Assembly: GCA_002455955.1 (NCBI GenBank)
Contig: DKLZ01000086.1
Location: 1 to 64,000 of the forward strand
DNA length: 64,000 bases
Direction of reading: 5' to 3'
Source of the DNA: Dehalococcoidia bacterium UBA6627
GTDB lineage: Bacteria > Chloroflexota > Dehalococcoidia > UBA2979
Part shown: in pieces, positions 18,837 to 28,796 of the stretch
Position numbering within the stretch: position 1 is the stretch's first letter
Layout: each line of letters starts with the position of its first letter
Position numbers and translations under genes: made by a program
The notes under the pieces: model-generated
Databases searched by the model: none
What the model saw: the letters and a program-made list of their open reading frames with translations, nothing else
What the model was told of the DNA's origin: nothing

Positions 18837-20480
18837 ATGAACGGCAACGAACTGATCGCAAAGATCCTCAAAAGTGAAGGTGTGGAGTGGATGGCATGCT
18901 TTCCTTCAAATCCACTAATTGATGCAGTAGCCAAAGAAGGTATCCGGCCAATTGCGTTTCGACACGAACGTGGCGCAGTTATGGCGGCTGACGGATTTAG
19001 TCGTACTAGCGATCGAGAGCGATTCGGAGTGGTCGCAGTCCAGTCACAAGCAGGTGCTGAAAATGCCCTTGGTGGGATCGCACAAGCAGGTGCCGACAAT
19101 ATCCCTATTCTCGTGCTGCCAGGAGGGAATCCTCTTAACTTGCTAGCAGTTCGACCAAACTACAACGTCAGCGACAACTACCGTGGATTAGTAAAGCACG
19201 TAGAAGCAATCTACCGATCGGACCAGTTCGGTGACGTCATGCGACGTGCATTCGCCGGACTACGCAATGGCGTACCTGGACCAATGGTCGTCGAGTTGAC
19301 TTCAGATGTCTGCAGTGCCGAAACATCCCAGACGCTCGAAGATTACGCCTCTCCAAGTGTGTCGGTACACGTCCCGTCTTCAGGCGATATTCATGACGCA
19401 GCGCAAAAGCTTGTCGACGCTAAACGCCCACTTCTTTGGGCCGGTGGTGGCGTACTAGCCTCTCGTGCCACAGAAGAACTACGAGAGCTAGCAGAACTGA
19501 TCGCGGCGCCGGTATTCACGACAATGCAGGGAAAATCAGCAATAGATGAACGACATCCTCTAGCTCTAGGCGCGGGCGGCGGTACTACCACAGGTCCGGC
19601 GCACGAATGGCTTGGTAGTTGTGACTTAATGTTGGCTTTGGGATCGAGTCTTACACGGACCAGCTATGCACAGGACGTACCGCAGGACGCTTTCTTGATA
19701 CAGAACACGAACAATGCAGACGAAATCGGTAAAGAAGAATCAATCGACATTGGTCTGGTCGGAGACACTAAGCTCACACTGCGAGGCATCATCGATGAAG
19801 TGAAATCCATGATCGGAGACGAACCACGCGATTCGAAATCTACGGTGGAACAAATCGCCAAGATTCGCTCAGAGTGGATGGCAGAGTGGACACCGCTACT
19901 AACCTCAGACAAGCAACCACTCAACACTTACCGGGTGATCCACGAGATAAACGAAAACATCGACCTCGAGAACAGCATCGTGACGCATGACGCAGGAGCA
20001 CCGCGGGATTCGATTATCCCATTTTTCAAGGCGACCACACCGCACAGCTACGTAGGGTGGGGCAAAACTACTCACCTCGGCTTCGGCATCCCACTGATGA
20101 TCGGAGCAAAACTGGCTAATCCAAACAAATTTTGCCTGAACCTCATGGGGGACGGTGCTTTTGGTATGTCCGGTACTGACATCGAAACAGCCTCCCGCTC
20201 GAAAGTCGCGATCACCACGGTACTACTTAATAACGGAGGTATGGCCACATACGGACCCGGCATGTTCCCAACGGCACGTGAACAATATGGAGTCTCCCAT
20301 ATGCAAGGGGACTACGCGATGATCGCCAATGGAATGGGAGCAATCGGCATTTCCGTAACCACTCCTGAAGAGCTAAAAAATGCCCTCATCGCGGCGCAAA
20401 AACACAATGCAGAAGGAGATACCGTGTTAATCGATGTGTACTCAGATATGGAAGGGCGTCGCTCGCGCTGGGATCGATAG
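18837..20480 (+). CDS. Thiamine-diphosphate-dependent enzyme (acetolactate synthase/decarboxylase superfamily)
   Basis: The 547-residue protein has the three domains of this superfamily. The Pyr domain carries the ylide-activating Glu in RHERGAVMAADG (near residue 43). The central domain includes LLWAGGGVLAS. The PP domain has the ThDP/Mg motif starting at GDGAFGMSG and ending at the L-L-N-N block. Family members decarboxylate or ligate 2-oxo acids, or act on oxalyl- or 2-hydroxyacyl-CoA. In a region full of CoA-transferases, an oxalyl-CoA-decarboxylase-like role with a CaiB (formyl-CoA-transferase family) partner is possible, but nothing I can see fixes the substrate. The ATG follows GAAAGGGC. 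Confidence 0.85.
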   Translation: MNGNELIAKILKSEGVEWMACFPSNPLIDAVAKEGIRPIAFRHERGAVMAADGFSRTSDRERFGVVAVQSQAGAENALGGIAQAGADNIPILVLPGGNPLNLLAVRPNYNVSDNYRGLVKHVEAIYRSDQFGDVMRRAFAGLRNGVPGPMVVELTSDVCSAETSQTLEDYASPSVSVHVPSSGDIHDAAQKLVDAKRPLLWAGGGVLASRATEELRELAELIAAPVFTTMQGKSAIDERHPLALGAGGGTTTGPAHEWLGSCDLMLALGSSLTRTSYAQDVPQDAFLIQNTNNADEIGKEESIDIGLVGDTKLTLRGIIDEVKSMIGDEPRDSKSTVEQIAKIRSEWMAEWTPLLTSDKQPLNTYRVIHEINENIDLENSIVTHDAGAPRDSIIPFFKATTPHSYVGWGKTTHLGFGIPLMIGAKLANPNKFCLNLMGDGAFGMSGTDIETASRSKVAITTVLLNNGGMATYGPGMFPTAREQYGVSHMQGDYAMIANGMGAIGISVTTPEELKNALIAAQKHNAEGDTVLIDVYSDMEGRRSRWDR

Positions 20481-20513
20481 AAGCAGTCGCGAGTGCTAAG
20501 AGACCTCTAAGAC

Positions 20514-21089
20514 TCAATGCAACGTGCCGGAGAACCACTCCGGTGCAAGCATTGAATAGATCTCAAGGTCACAGAAGTCTCCGTTAATAATTTGCGCATC
20601 GCGTTGCGTGCCCTCGTGAACAAAGCCTAGACGCTCAGCCACCGCTCGACTGCGTGTGTTCTCGGTCGCCGCACGGATTGTGACGCGGCGAACGTTTATC
20701 TCGGTAACAAGAAAGTCTGTGAGTACTTGTGCCGCTCTGGTAACTAAACCTCGCCCTTCAGAAGAGGTAGTCATCCAGTAGCCAATATCCGCCGAATGAT
20801 TCACCGATTCAATCGAACATCCGATCATTCCCACGATTGATCGTTCAACGACGATGGCACATGAAAGATTGGTCCCCGCAGCAAGATCCCTACTGCTATG
20901 TCGAATAAATGTGGCTTCATCCGCCACTGACCGAATTGAGTGAACCCACGGCAACCATGCCTCTAGGTGCTGGCGATTCGAATGCACGAGGTAATACATC
21001 ATCTCCGCATCCTCGATGCGCAACGGACGAAGTTCGACACTCTCATCAACTGCGATGCACAAGTTTGGATCCAACGCAACAGCCATCAT
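20514..21089 (-). CDS. GNAT acetyltransferase, RimJ/RimL-like
   Basis: The 191-residue acetyltransferase has VELRPLRIEDAEMMYYLVHSNR at its start. The acetyl-CoA binding motif A comprises IGYWMTTSSEGRGLVTRA, and ENTRSRAVAERLGFVHEGTQRD completes the RimJ/RimL pattern. Such enzymes acetylate N-terminal amines of ribosomal proteins or small amines. I chose ATG 21089 because GGAGGAG lies five bases before it. A frame start at 21116 adds nine residues. It is convergent with the ThDP enzyme. The target is unknown. Confidence 0.88.
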   Translation of the reverse strand: MMAVALDPNLCIAVDESVELRPLRIEDAEMMYYLVHSNRQHLEAWLPWVHSIRSVADEATFIRHSSRDLAAGTNLSCAIVVERSIVGMIGCSIESVNHSADIGYWMTTSSEGRGLVTRAAQVLTDFLVTEINVRRVTIRAATENTRSRAVAERLGFVHEGTQRDAQIINGDFCDLEIYSMLAPEWFSGTLH

Positions 21090-21249
21090 TGCCACTCCTC
21101 CAATACAAATAAGCAACTCACTAGCGGCCTGCTATCTCACGGGATATCTCCAACGGAGTACTAGACGTAGCGGAATCTTTAACTCAGTAAACAAATCAAT
21201 AGGCATCTATCAATACTTATCTATTCGCTCACTGCTACAGCTGAAGCAA

Positions 21250-22419
21250 TTAACCTCTAGGTAGACCCAAACCACGTGTTGCGATGATGTTCCGCTGGAT
21301 TTCGCTGGTACCTGCCGCAATCGTTCTCGAGACAGTTGCCATGTACGCATAGCAAAGTTCGCCGTCCATCGGTACGTGCCGAGAACCAGAGCGCAACTGA
21401 CCCCCTAGACCAAGCATGTTGATCCCGCGGCGAGCATTACGCTGTTGTAGCTCTGTGCCAAACAACTTTGAGATCGACGATTCGTGGTTAGGCACCAAAT
21501 CATTCGACTGCATCCATGACACTCTGTAACCGAGAAGCCTCGCGACGTTAATCTCGATCATGGTGTCAGCTAAGTGTTGCCGGTTTATCGCACCGTCAAT
21601 GACTCGTCGCCCAGTCCCAGCACTATCTGATCTCTTCGCATATTCCAGCAATCGCTCGTAGATCGGAACAGCCTCTGCCATACGGTTAATTCCCGATCTT
21701 TCGAAGTCAAGTGTAGTTGCACTGACATACCAGCCTCGATTCTCCTCGCCGATCATGTTCGCCGCCGGCACGCGAACATCCTCAAAAAATGTTTCGTTGA
21801 ATCCAGGCTCATCGGTCATTTGTGTGATCGGGCGAATCGAAATTCCAGGTGTACCCATCTCAACCATGAAATAGGAAATCCCACGATGCTTCGGCGCTGT
21901 TGGATCAGTTCGCGTCAGCACATGAATCCAATCAGCATGCTGAGCTCCTGAAGTCCATATCTTTTGCCCATTAATCACAAAATCGTCACCATCATGCACC
22001 GCTCGTGTTTGCAAAGAAGCAAGGTCAGAGCCTGAGCCAGGCTCCGAATAACCCTGACACCATGAGATTTCTGCATGCGCGATTTTAGGCAAGTGCTCTT
22101 GCCGCTGTTCTTCGTTGCCAAACAAAATCAGAGCCGGTCCAAGCCGATCCGCCCCCTGACCGCCAGTCGGAGCCTGCGCAAAGGTAGACTCTTCAGCAAA
22201 TATCATCTGTTCGATATAAGATGCTCCTCCTCCTCCATATTCCTTCGGCCAGGACATCGTTAACCACCCCGCGTCAGCGAGCTCTTGCTGATATGCACGT
22301 ACTTGCTCGTGAAGTTGAAGACCTTCGCGGCGCCGAACACCTTCATTCCAATGCTCAGCGATAAATGAACGGACCTGCTCTCGAAAACTCTTCTGGTGAT
22401 CGTTCCAGGAAAATTCCAT
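21250..22419 (-). CDS. Acyl-CoA dehydrogenase, FadE-like
   Basis: This 389-residue flavoprotein has all family blocks: SWPKEYGGGGAS near residue 57, WCQGYSEPGSGSDLAS for flavin and substrate, and the C-terminal AAGTSEIQRNIIATRGLGLPRG. Ala precedes the GTSEIQ, typical of the FadE subgroup that does not have Glu there. It oxidises an acyl-CoA to the 2-enoyl-CoA. It lies 52 bases downstream of the fused CaiB gene on the same strand and is probably co-transcribed, which links it to the transferase's product. Confidence 0.92.
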   Translation of the reverse strand: MEFSWNDHQKSFREQVRSFIAEHWNEGVRRREGLQLHEQVRAYQQELADAGWLTMSWPKEYGGGGASYIEQMIFAEESTFAQAPTGGQGADRLGPALILFGNEEQRQEHLPKIAHAEISWCQGYSEPGSGSDLASLQTRAVHDGDDFVINGQKIWTSGAQHADWIHVLTRTDPTAPKHRGISYFMVEMGTPGISIRPITQMTDEPGFNETFFEDVRVPAANMIGEENRGWYVSATTLDFERSGINRMAEAVPIYERLLEYAKRSDSAGTGRRVIDGAINRQHLADTMIEINVARLLGYRVSWMQSNDLVPNHESSISKLFGTELQQRNARRGINMLGLGGQLRSGSRHVPMDGELCYAYMATVSRTIAAGTSEIQRNIIATRGLGLPRG

Positions 22420-22471
22420 ACCACTGCCTCACGATCGGAGAATTGTTAATACTTGCTTTAGCAAATGTCCG

Positions 22472-24988
22472 CTACATCTCAACTACCGCTGCATCAACGA
22501 TTCCATCCTTATGCAACTGCGCGATCACATCTACTCCGTACCCGAGCTCTCCGAGGAGTGCGTCGGTGTTCTCCCCAAACAACGGTGCCGCTCCGATACT
22601 CAGTGATGACCGACTAATGTTCCATAATGGCCCGTGCCGAAGTATGTTTCCCCATTTACTATCCGTAACCGGCGTAACCATTCCAGCTTGAGCAGCGTAA
22701 GGATCGGTAGCCCAAAATTCTCCGGCGGCTGGTCCGTCAGCACGCACACAGCCAAGACCGACCTCTAAGAATAGGCTCTCCCAGTATTCTGCTACCTCTT
22801 GAGCAAACATCTCACTCAACAACTCGGTCAGTAACACTTCGTTCGCCTCGCGAGCTTCGCGTGTAGCAAATCGCTGATCATCTCCTAATGCAAGATGCTC
22901 GATACGTTCGCAAAAAGTCACCCATTCGGACTCTAAGAGAACCTCGAGAAAAATCCATCCCTCTTTACACTCGTAGAGACGGGAAAGCGGTCCTGTACCG
23001 TACAAGTTGCGATCTGGGATCGCTCGATCAGGCTTACCGTGGTAGCGAATAAAATCGTCAGCGTTCGCGTAAGCGTTCGCGCCAAACATATCGATCCAAA
23101 CCCGTTGACCGCCTTGCCCAGTGCGCTGTGCATACAGTGCCAACAGGGCAGAGGTCATGACAACCATAGCGACATTTGGATCGGGGTTTACTTCGTTCGA
23201 GCGAGCCAATCTACGGGAGATTTCACGAATATCTTTAAGGTCTAAATCACCACCGTTGGCGTTGGATAGAACTTCTGCACCTGCCTGGAACAGTGCACCA
23301 CCAACGCCAGCACCAGGCACTGGGTGTGCTGAAGGTCGATCGACGCCCGGGCCACTACGGCCATAACCATTCATCGCCAGATAGACTACTTCTGGTCGGA
23401 TTTCTTTCACTTGCTCGTAGCCAAAACCGAGCCGTTCCGGTACTCCCGGTCGGAAGTTCGAAACAATCAAATCTGTCTTGACAAGCAATTTCTTCAGGAT
23501 CTCCTGACCGACTTCGGTCTTAAGATTGATTGCAATACTCTCCTTGCCTGTATTGACACGCATTGCACCGACACCATCAGCAAGCTGACGGTAAGGATCA
23601 CCTCCCATCGGCTCGACCTTAATCACACGTGCACCAAGATCGGCTAACTGTGACACTCCAAGAGGCACCGCAATAATCGACGCAAATTCAAGCACAGTAA
23701 GTCCTGATAACGGTGGCTCCGCGTCATCCTGGTAAGTCTCTTTGGTGCTAGCCCTATCCCATTTCTCTTTCAATACTCCGAGCGTGTGCTGACCGGATAA
23801 TGGTGCGGCACCACCAACCTGACCAGGCGTGTGTTCTAAATCAGCAATCAAGCCCAACTGAAAACAACGAGCTTGTTCTTCCTGTGTCTCAAACTGCTTC
23901 TCACTGACTATTGAGTCAGTAACTGCAATGTCTTCCTTAATCTGAACTCCTAGTCGCGGATCAGTCACTTCGACGAGATGTCCGTTCTCAATAATGTCCG
24001 GGTCGCTAAGCGCCTGTTGGGTGGTCTGAAATTTGTGTGCCGCAATGTTCCCTAGCTCAGTAAACTGCTCAATCCATTCGTCGGCTGTCTTCTCCTGCAT
24101 TCGTAAAAGAATCTTGTCACGCACCTCTTCTAGGACGTCAGGATCCCATGTGGCCGGTGAGCCCTGTGTACGATCGTCAACCAGAACATCGGTCATCTCA
24201 GCCGCGGCAATAAAGCTATCGAATTGTTGTTTTAGCAGATTTCCAGGCTGCATCCACTGGCCGCCCTTGGTCAGTACCGGCTGATATTGAATCGAAGGCA
24301 TTCGCTTCCCTGGCGCCAGCAAAGGGTCATCTCCTCCAAACAGTGATGGATGAGTATTTGCAAGTTGTAGGCGGATCAATTCACCTTGTTCATAAGGGAT
24401 CATGCCACGCAACATGCTGGTTTCGATGTACTGCCCGAGTCCGATCCGTTCACGTGCAATCAAACCAGCGAGAACACCCGATATCGTCGCTTGTGCCGCT
24501 GCGTGCGATGCCACTCGAACCGACGCGAATTGCGGACCTGCACGCGACGCCGTGCCGGCGAAGTTTTGCATACGTCCAGATTTCGCTGCAACGACACCTT
24601 CGTAGCCAGGAAGATCCATATACGGACCAGATGAACCGAAGCCGTCGAGCTGCAGATACACAATCCTACTATTACGTGAAGCAAGCACATCGTAATCACA
24701 ACCAAGATCAATAGCTGCACGTGCTCGAAAATTACTGACAACCACATCCGCAGCATCCGTTAATTCGTAGAGATGCTCCTGTCCGACTTTGTCCTTCAAA
24801 TCCAACTCGACGGAGCGCTTCCCGCGCAACCACATCGGAGAGTTACTCAAGAAACGAAAGGGGTCGCCACCTGGACGTTCGATCTTGACCACGTCGGCGC
24901 CAAAATCTGACAACACCATCGTTGCTATACCAGCCACGGGACCACTAGATAGGTCTATAACTCTCAGTCCTTCAAGGGGTCCAGTCAT
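22472..24988 (-). CDS. Fused tandem CaiB-CaiB CoA-transferase, asymmetric
   Basis: This 838-residue protein holds two complete CaiB/BaiF units, about residues 1-415 and 425-838. Each has its own N-terminal block (GLRVIDLSSGPVAG and GLTVLEFASIIAVP), GAD/GARV-x-K-V/I-E block and C-terminal LSGQHTLGVL/FGENTDALL block. Aligned on the helix after the active site, the first unit has Ser161 where Asp is expected, and the second has Asp603 (NPDPNVAM). Family III transferases form interlocked dimers, so the fusion probably folds as a one-chain dimer with one catalytic site. It comes before an acyl-CoA dehydrogenase gene 52 bases away. Its substrates are not known. Confidence 0.9.
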   Translation of the reverse strand: MTGPLEGLRVIDLSSGPVAGIATMVLSDFGADVVKIERPGGDPFRFLSNSPMWLRGKRSVELDLKDKVGQEHLYELTDAADVVVSNFRARAAIDLGCDYDVLASRNSRIVYLQLDGFGSSGPYMDLPGYEGVVAAKSGRMQNFAGTASRAGPQFASVRVASHAAAQATISGVLAGLIARERIGLGQYIETSMLRGMIPYEQGELIRLQLANTHPSLFGGDDPLLAPGKRMPSIQYQPVLTKGGQWMQPGNLLKQQFDSFIAAAEMTDVLVDDRTQGSPATWDPDVLEEVRDKILLRMQEKTADEWIEQFTELGNIAAHKFQTTQQALSDPDIIENGHLVEVTDPRLGVQIKEDIAVTDSIVSEKQFETQEEQARCFQLGLIADLEHTPGQVGGAAPLSGQHTLGVLKEKWDRASTKETYQDDAEPPLSGLTVLEFASIIAVPLGVSQLADLGARVIKVEPMGGDPYRQLADGVGAMRVNTGKESIAINLKTEVGQEILKKLLVKTDLIVSNFRPGVPERLGFGYEQVKEIRPEVVYLAMNGYGRSGPGVDRPSAHPVPGAGVGGALFQAGAEVLSNANGGDLDLKDIREISRRLARSNEVNPDPNVAMVVMTSALLALYAQRTGQGGQRVWIDMFGANAYANADDFIRYHGKPDRAIPDRNLYGTGPLSRLYECKEGWIFLEVLLESEWVTFCERIEHLALGDDQRFATREAREANEVLLTELLSEMFAQEVAEYWESLFLEVGLGCVRADGPAAGEFWATDPYAAQAGMVTPVTDSKWGNILRHGPLWNISRSSLSIGAAPLFGENTDALLGELGYGVDVIAQLHKDGIVDAAVVEM

Positions 24989-25149
24989 GATGATTCACCT
25001 TCGATTCACATTCCCATATCGTAATTCGCTCTAGCCAAGGATCACAGACCTATAAAGTCATAATTGCGAAATTTGTTCCTGCGCGAAATCTGCATATAAA
25101 AAACTAGACCAGACGAGCAAATCAAGTTAACAACCGCGAATTGAACGCC

Positions 25150-27570
25150 TCAACGAGATGCAATAGGTATAGTACCGATCACGTCATCGTGCTCTAGCGC
25201 CTCAAGATCGGCATCCGTCATATCAAGCTTCTCACGTAATACTTCCGCAGTATGCTCACCCAGTAATGGAGCACGCCTGTCCGGAGTGGAAGCGGCAAAA
25301 CGAAACCGATATGGCTGGTTGGGATAGTGCTTCACACCGATATCAGGTCGATCTTGTTCGATAAAACCACCTCGCGCAGCAAGTTGAGGATCTTCAAGAA
25401 GCTCGGGGCCTGATAACACAGCACCAGCAGGAATGCCTTCCTCCTGCAACTTATTCATCAACAAGATATGGTCTGACATCTGCGTCCATTGTGCGATTGC
25501 CACATCTATCGAGTCTCGTTTCCCAAGACGCCCTGAAGCAGTCGCATATTCACTATTTGCCGTTGCCCACTCAGGATGACCGAGCAGCTGGGCTAACGCA
25601 GCCCATTGACTGTCCGTCTGACATTCGATCGCGATCCAACCGTTCCCTCGGCAAGGGTAGATCCCATATGGAGCCCGCGTTAGATGAGAGTTCCCGATAC
25701 GCCCTGGATCGTAGCCGGCCAACATTGCACCAGTAACAGCGTCTCCAACGAATAGCGTGCACGCTTCGATTTGACTGAGATCTATGTGCTGACCCTGACC
25801 ACTTTTCTCGCGATGGTAAAGCGCTGCGAATAGCGCACTAGCAGCAATGACTCCAACAAAGGGATCACCACCGTTCATACCAGTAAAGATTGGGGGCCCT
25901 CCGTTGTATCCGGTTAGATGGCTGATTCCCGACATCTGTTCCGTAGACATACCGAAGGCGACATAGTCTCGCCAGGTGACGTCGCTACCGAATCCTGGCA
26001 TCGACATCATTATTAAGCGCGGATTAATCTCTTTCAAGGTCTCGTACTCTAGTCCGAAATTTGCCATCACTCGCGGCGTATAATTCTCAATGAGGACGTC
26101 GGCACCAGCTACAAGTTTTTTCAGAATTCCAGCACCATGCTCATCGGCCAAATTAAGCGTAATTCCACGTTTATTTCGATTTACCCAATTAAAGTTCGGT
26201 GATCGCTCCCAAGGTGTTTCGACTCCGGCGGCGAGCGAGGAGCCTCGCCAACCATCAATACGCTGTACTGATTCAACCTTCACCACGTCTGCACCTGCAT
26301 CACCGGATATTTGCATCGCTAATGGTCCGGAGAAAAACATCGACAGATCGATAATGTTCAATCCTTCCAGAGGAAGTGGCACGTGCTCGTCTGTCACCTT
26401 GGCTGGAATGGGTTCCTTATCTATATCATCGAGTTCTGCCAGCACCTCGAGTTGATGCTCGCCGAGGAGAGGAGGCCTGTATGGCTTCGCATCTGTGACA
26501 GTCGACTTGTATGGGATACCAGGGACACGAACCGTATTTGTAACCGGATGCTCCAATTCAACCATGAACCCACGCTCAGTATGCGGAAGCAGTTCAGCAA
26601 GCTGAGTCATGTTCGGAACGAGTCCAAACGGAACACGCCACGCTTCGCCTTCATGAAAAACTTCTTCAGCCGAGCGGCCAGAAAGTGCGCTCTGAAAAAT
26701 CTTACCTATCTCGGCAGCATGGTTTCGGCGGCCAAGACCCGCATAACGCGGGTCAGTCAGCAACTCATCATGACCAAGAAAATTACAGAGAAGATCCCAC
26801 TGCGGCTGCGTTAATACATTCACCCCGACGTATCCGTCTCTCGTAGGAAGCATGTACGAAGGTCCCGGACCAAACTCGGAGTTTCGATTACCCACATCAC
26901 CTGAGTACTCATACCGAAGTGAGGGGAAAAGCGCACCTGCGAGTGTCGCCTCTTGTGCACTCACATCCACATGCTCACCATGCCCGTGGATATTCCGACC
27001 AAGGACCGCCAACAGCGTAGCGGCAGCAGCAAAGCCTCCCGTCAATGTCTCCGTAATAGCACCACCGGCCTGCAGAGGCTCACGATCCGGAAGGCCGCAA
27101 GTATTTGCCCATCCGCCCATGGCACAAGCAATCAGATGCGACCATTCATAACCAGAATAAGGACCATCTGAACCAAAGCCAGTTATCGTCGTGAGAATCA
27201 CTCTATTGTTCCAGGCTCGCAGTTGCTCGAAGCCGATCCCGCGCCCAGCAAGTTGACCTTCGGTTGCGCTCGAAATGACAACGTCATAGCGGCGAACAAG
27301 TCGTTCGAGCAGTGCACACCCTTCTTTGCTCGATACATCAAGAGTGATACCGCGCTTGCTAGTGTTGAAATAGAAAAACGCGCTGCTCTTCTCGAGATCC
27401 GGAGCATCATCGGGGAACGGCCCTAATGATCGCGCACTATCACCACCATCCGGACTTTCAACCTTAACAACGTCAGCTCCAAGGTCGCCAAGAAGCTTTG
27501 CACAGAACGGCGCGGAAATTCCTTCAGAGATATCGAGGACCCGCAGCCCGGCGAGTGGAGAGTCCATCAC
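25150..27570 (-). CDS. Fused tandem CaiB-CaiB CoA-transferase, asymmetric
   Basis: This 806-residue protein also carries two CaiB/BaiF units, about residues 1-385 and 397-806. In the first unit the active-site block reads ITETLTGG with Glu174 in place of Asp. The second unit has Asp569 (MNGGDPFVG). Other blocks are intact in both halves: FNTSKRGITLDV and WVNRNKRGITLNL, and RPPLLGEHQLEVL and RAPLLGEHTAEVL. It lies 161 bases upstream of the other fused gene on the same strand. The two fused proteins are clearly different in sequence, so they are not a recent duplication. Substrates are unknown. Confidence 0.9.
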   Translation of the reverse strand: MMDSPLAGLRVLDISEGISAPFCAKLLGDLGADVVKVESPDGGDSARSLGPFPDDAPDLEKSSAFFYFNTSKRGITLDVSSKEGCALLERLVRRYDVVISSATEGQLAGRGIGFEQLRAWNNRVILTTITGFGSDGPYSGYEWSHLIACAMGGWANTCGLPDREPLQAGGAITETLTGGFAAAATLLAVLGRNIHGHGEHVDVSAQEATLAGALFPSLRYEYSGDVGNRNSEFGPGPSYMLPTRDGYVGVNVLTQPQWDLLCNFLGHDELLTDPRYAGLGRRNHAAEIGKIFQSALSGRSAEEVFHEGEAWRVPFGLVPNMTQLAELLPHTERGFMVELEHPVTNTVRVPGIPYKSTVTDAKPYRPPLLGEHQLEVLAELDDIDKEPIPAKVTDEHVPLPLEGLNIIDLSMFFSGPLAMQISGDAGADVVKVESVQRIDGWRGSSLAAGVETPWERSPNFNWVNRNKRGITLNLADEHGAGILKKLVAGADVLIENYTPRVMANFGLEYETLKEINPRLIMMSMPGFGSDVTWRDYVAFGMSTEQMSGISHLTGYNGGPPIFTGMNGGDPFVGVIAASALFAALYHREKSGQGQHIDLSQIEACTLFVGDAVTGAMLAGYDPGRIGNSHLTRAPYGIYPCRGNGWIAIECQTDSQWAALAQLLGHPEWATANSEYATASGRLGKRDSIDVAIAQWTQMSDHILLMNKLQEEGIPAGAVLSGPELLEDPQLAARGGFIEQDRPDIGVKHYPNQPYRFRFAASTPDRRAPLLGEHTAEVLREKLDMTDADLEALEHDDVIGTIPIASR

Positions 27571-27725
27571 CGCTCCCTTCGAGAGCCTTCTACCTAAGGC
27601 ACTTCGACCGCGTTTAGCGAATCAAAATCTGATCAAGCGCCTCTACCATCGCGAATCACCGCAGCAGATTGCAACCAATGTGACTCCAGATGATCAAAAA
27701 GTCACTATTCCAAACGTTGGTCGTA

Positions 27726-28796
27726 CTAGGGCTGGATAGAGACTTTGATCGCTCCACTAGTCTTATCCGCTGCTACCGCGTAGCCATCGGCAACTTCGTT
27801 TAATGGAAAACGATGCGTAATCAAGGGTGAAAGCAAGTCACGGTGTTGGTTAAGTAGATGCGTCGTGAGCTCGTAATCATGTTGCATCCCGATATATCCA
27901 TAAAAAACAGTCGCAGCGATTCTGAGTTGTTTCGTTAGAATTACCTGTGCAGGTAACGTCACATGCCGTGCTGGAACTCCAAGTAACAGCACACGCCCGC
28001 CCCAACGAGCTATTCGTGATGCGACTTCCGGAGTATTGGCAGCACCACCTACAGTTTCCATCACAAGGTCTACCGGATGTTCCTTCGCCCAAGCATGTAG
28101 CTCGGTCTCCATATCACCGTCAGCTTCAAAGAGATAAGTAGCACCAAGTCGCCGTGCCGCTTCAGCTTGCTGCGGATAACGATATGTAACAGCTACCTCT
28201 GCGCCTGCTTGGTTCGCGTAAAACACCGACATCAGGCCAATCGGCCCCGCACCTAGTACTACTACCCGTTCTCCTTGCGTAGGTCGCGTTGGATCGAGCT
28301 GAGCGGCTACACGGTGACCATGCACCGCCACAGCTAATGGTTCTGCCAATGCCGCAACTGCAAAATCAAGATCTTCTTCGACAAGGAACAAGTTCTCGGC
28401 AGGAACGGTCAGATACTCGCTACAGCCGCCAGGCATCTGCTCGCCGAACAAACCAGGACTGTAGCGACACAGCTCGGTCCGCCCAGAACGACAAGCGGAG
28501 CATGTACCACAGAACGGGCGCGGCTGTAATGCAACTCGTTGGCCTTCGTGCAATGCGGTGACCTTCTCACCAACCTCCGCAACTTCGCCGCTGACTTCAT
28601 GACCGGGCGTGCGCCCAGCCTGCCAGCCACCTTCCGGAGAAAGCCAGCGTGACTGATCACGGTATGAGTGGAGATCAGATCCGCAGATACCAGAGGCGCG
28701 CACGCGTAATAATACTTCTCCAGGACCTGGAGCTTCCGGTTCATACTCTTCGATTTCAAAACGCATCGGATCATCGGTACTAACTGCTCGACGCAC
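27726..28796 (-). CDS. Zinc-dependent alcohol dehydrogenase (MDR superfamily)
   Basis: This 356-residue enzyme resembles threonine/sorbitol dehydrogenase-type MDR proteins. Catalytic zinc ligands lie in GICGSDLHSY and GHEVSGEV. The structural zinc site is CGTCSACRSGRTELC (near residue 95). The NAD(P) site is VVLGAGPIGLM. It oxidises an alcohol, polyol or hydroxy acid with NAD(P)+. It sits between the fused CaiB gene (downstream) and a methyltransferase (upstream) on the same strand, with gaps of 155 and 215 bases, so it is probably its own unit. The substrate is unknown. Confidence 0.9.
   Translation of the reverse strand: MRRAVSTDDPMRFEIEEYEPEAPGPGEVLLRVRASGICGSDLHSYRDQSRWLSPEGGWQAGRTPGHEVSGEVAEVGEKVTALHEGQRVALQPRPFCGTCSACRSGRTELCRYSPGLFGEQMPGGCSEYLTVPAENLFLVEEDLDFAVAALAEPLAVAVHGHRVAAQLDPTRPTQGERVVVLGAGPIGLMSVFYANQAGAEVAVTYRYPQQAEAARRLGATYLFEADGDMETELHAWAKEHPVDLVMETVGGAANTPEVASRIARWGGRVLLLGVPARHVTLPAQVILTKQLRIAATVFYGYIGMQHDYELTTHLLNQHRDLLSPLITHRFPLNEVADGYAVAADKTSGAIKVSIQP

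Noticed and set aside
22472..27570. The two fused CaiB genes as a recent tandem duplication
   Set aside because: Protein sequences differ throughout, including the degenerate active-site residue (Ser against Glu).
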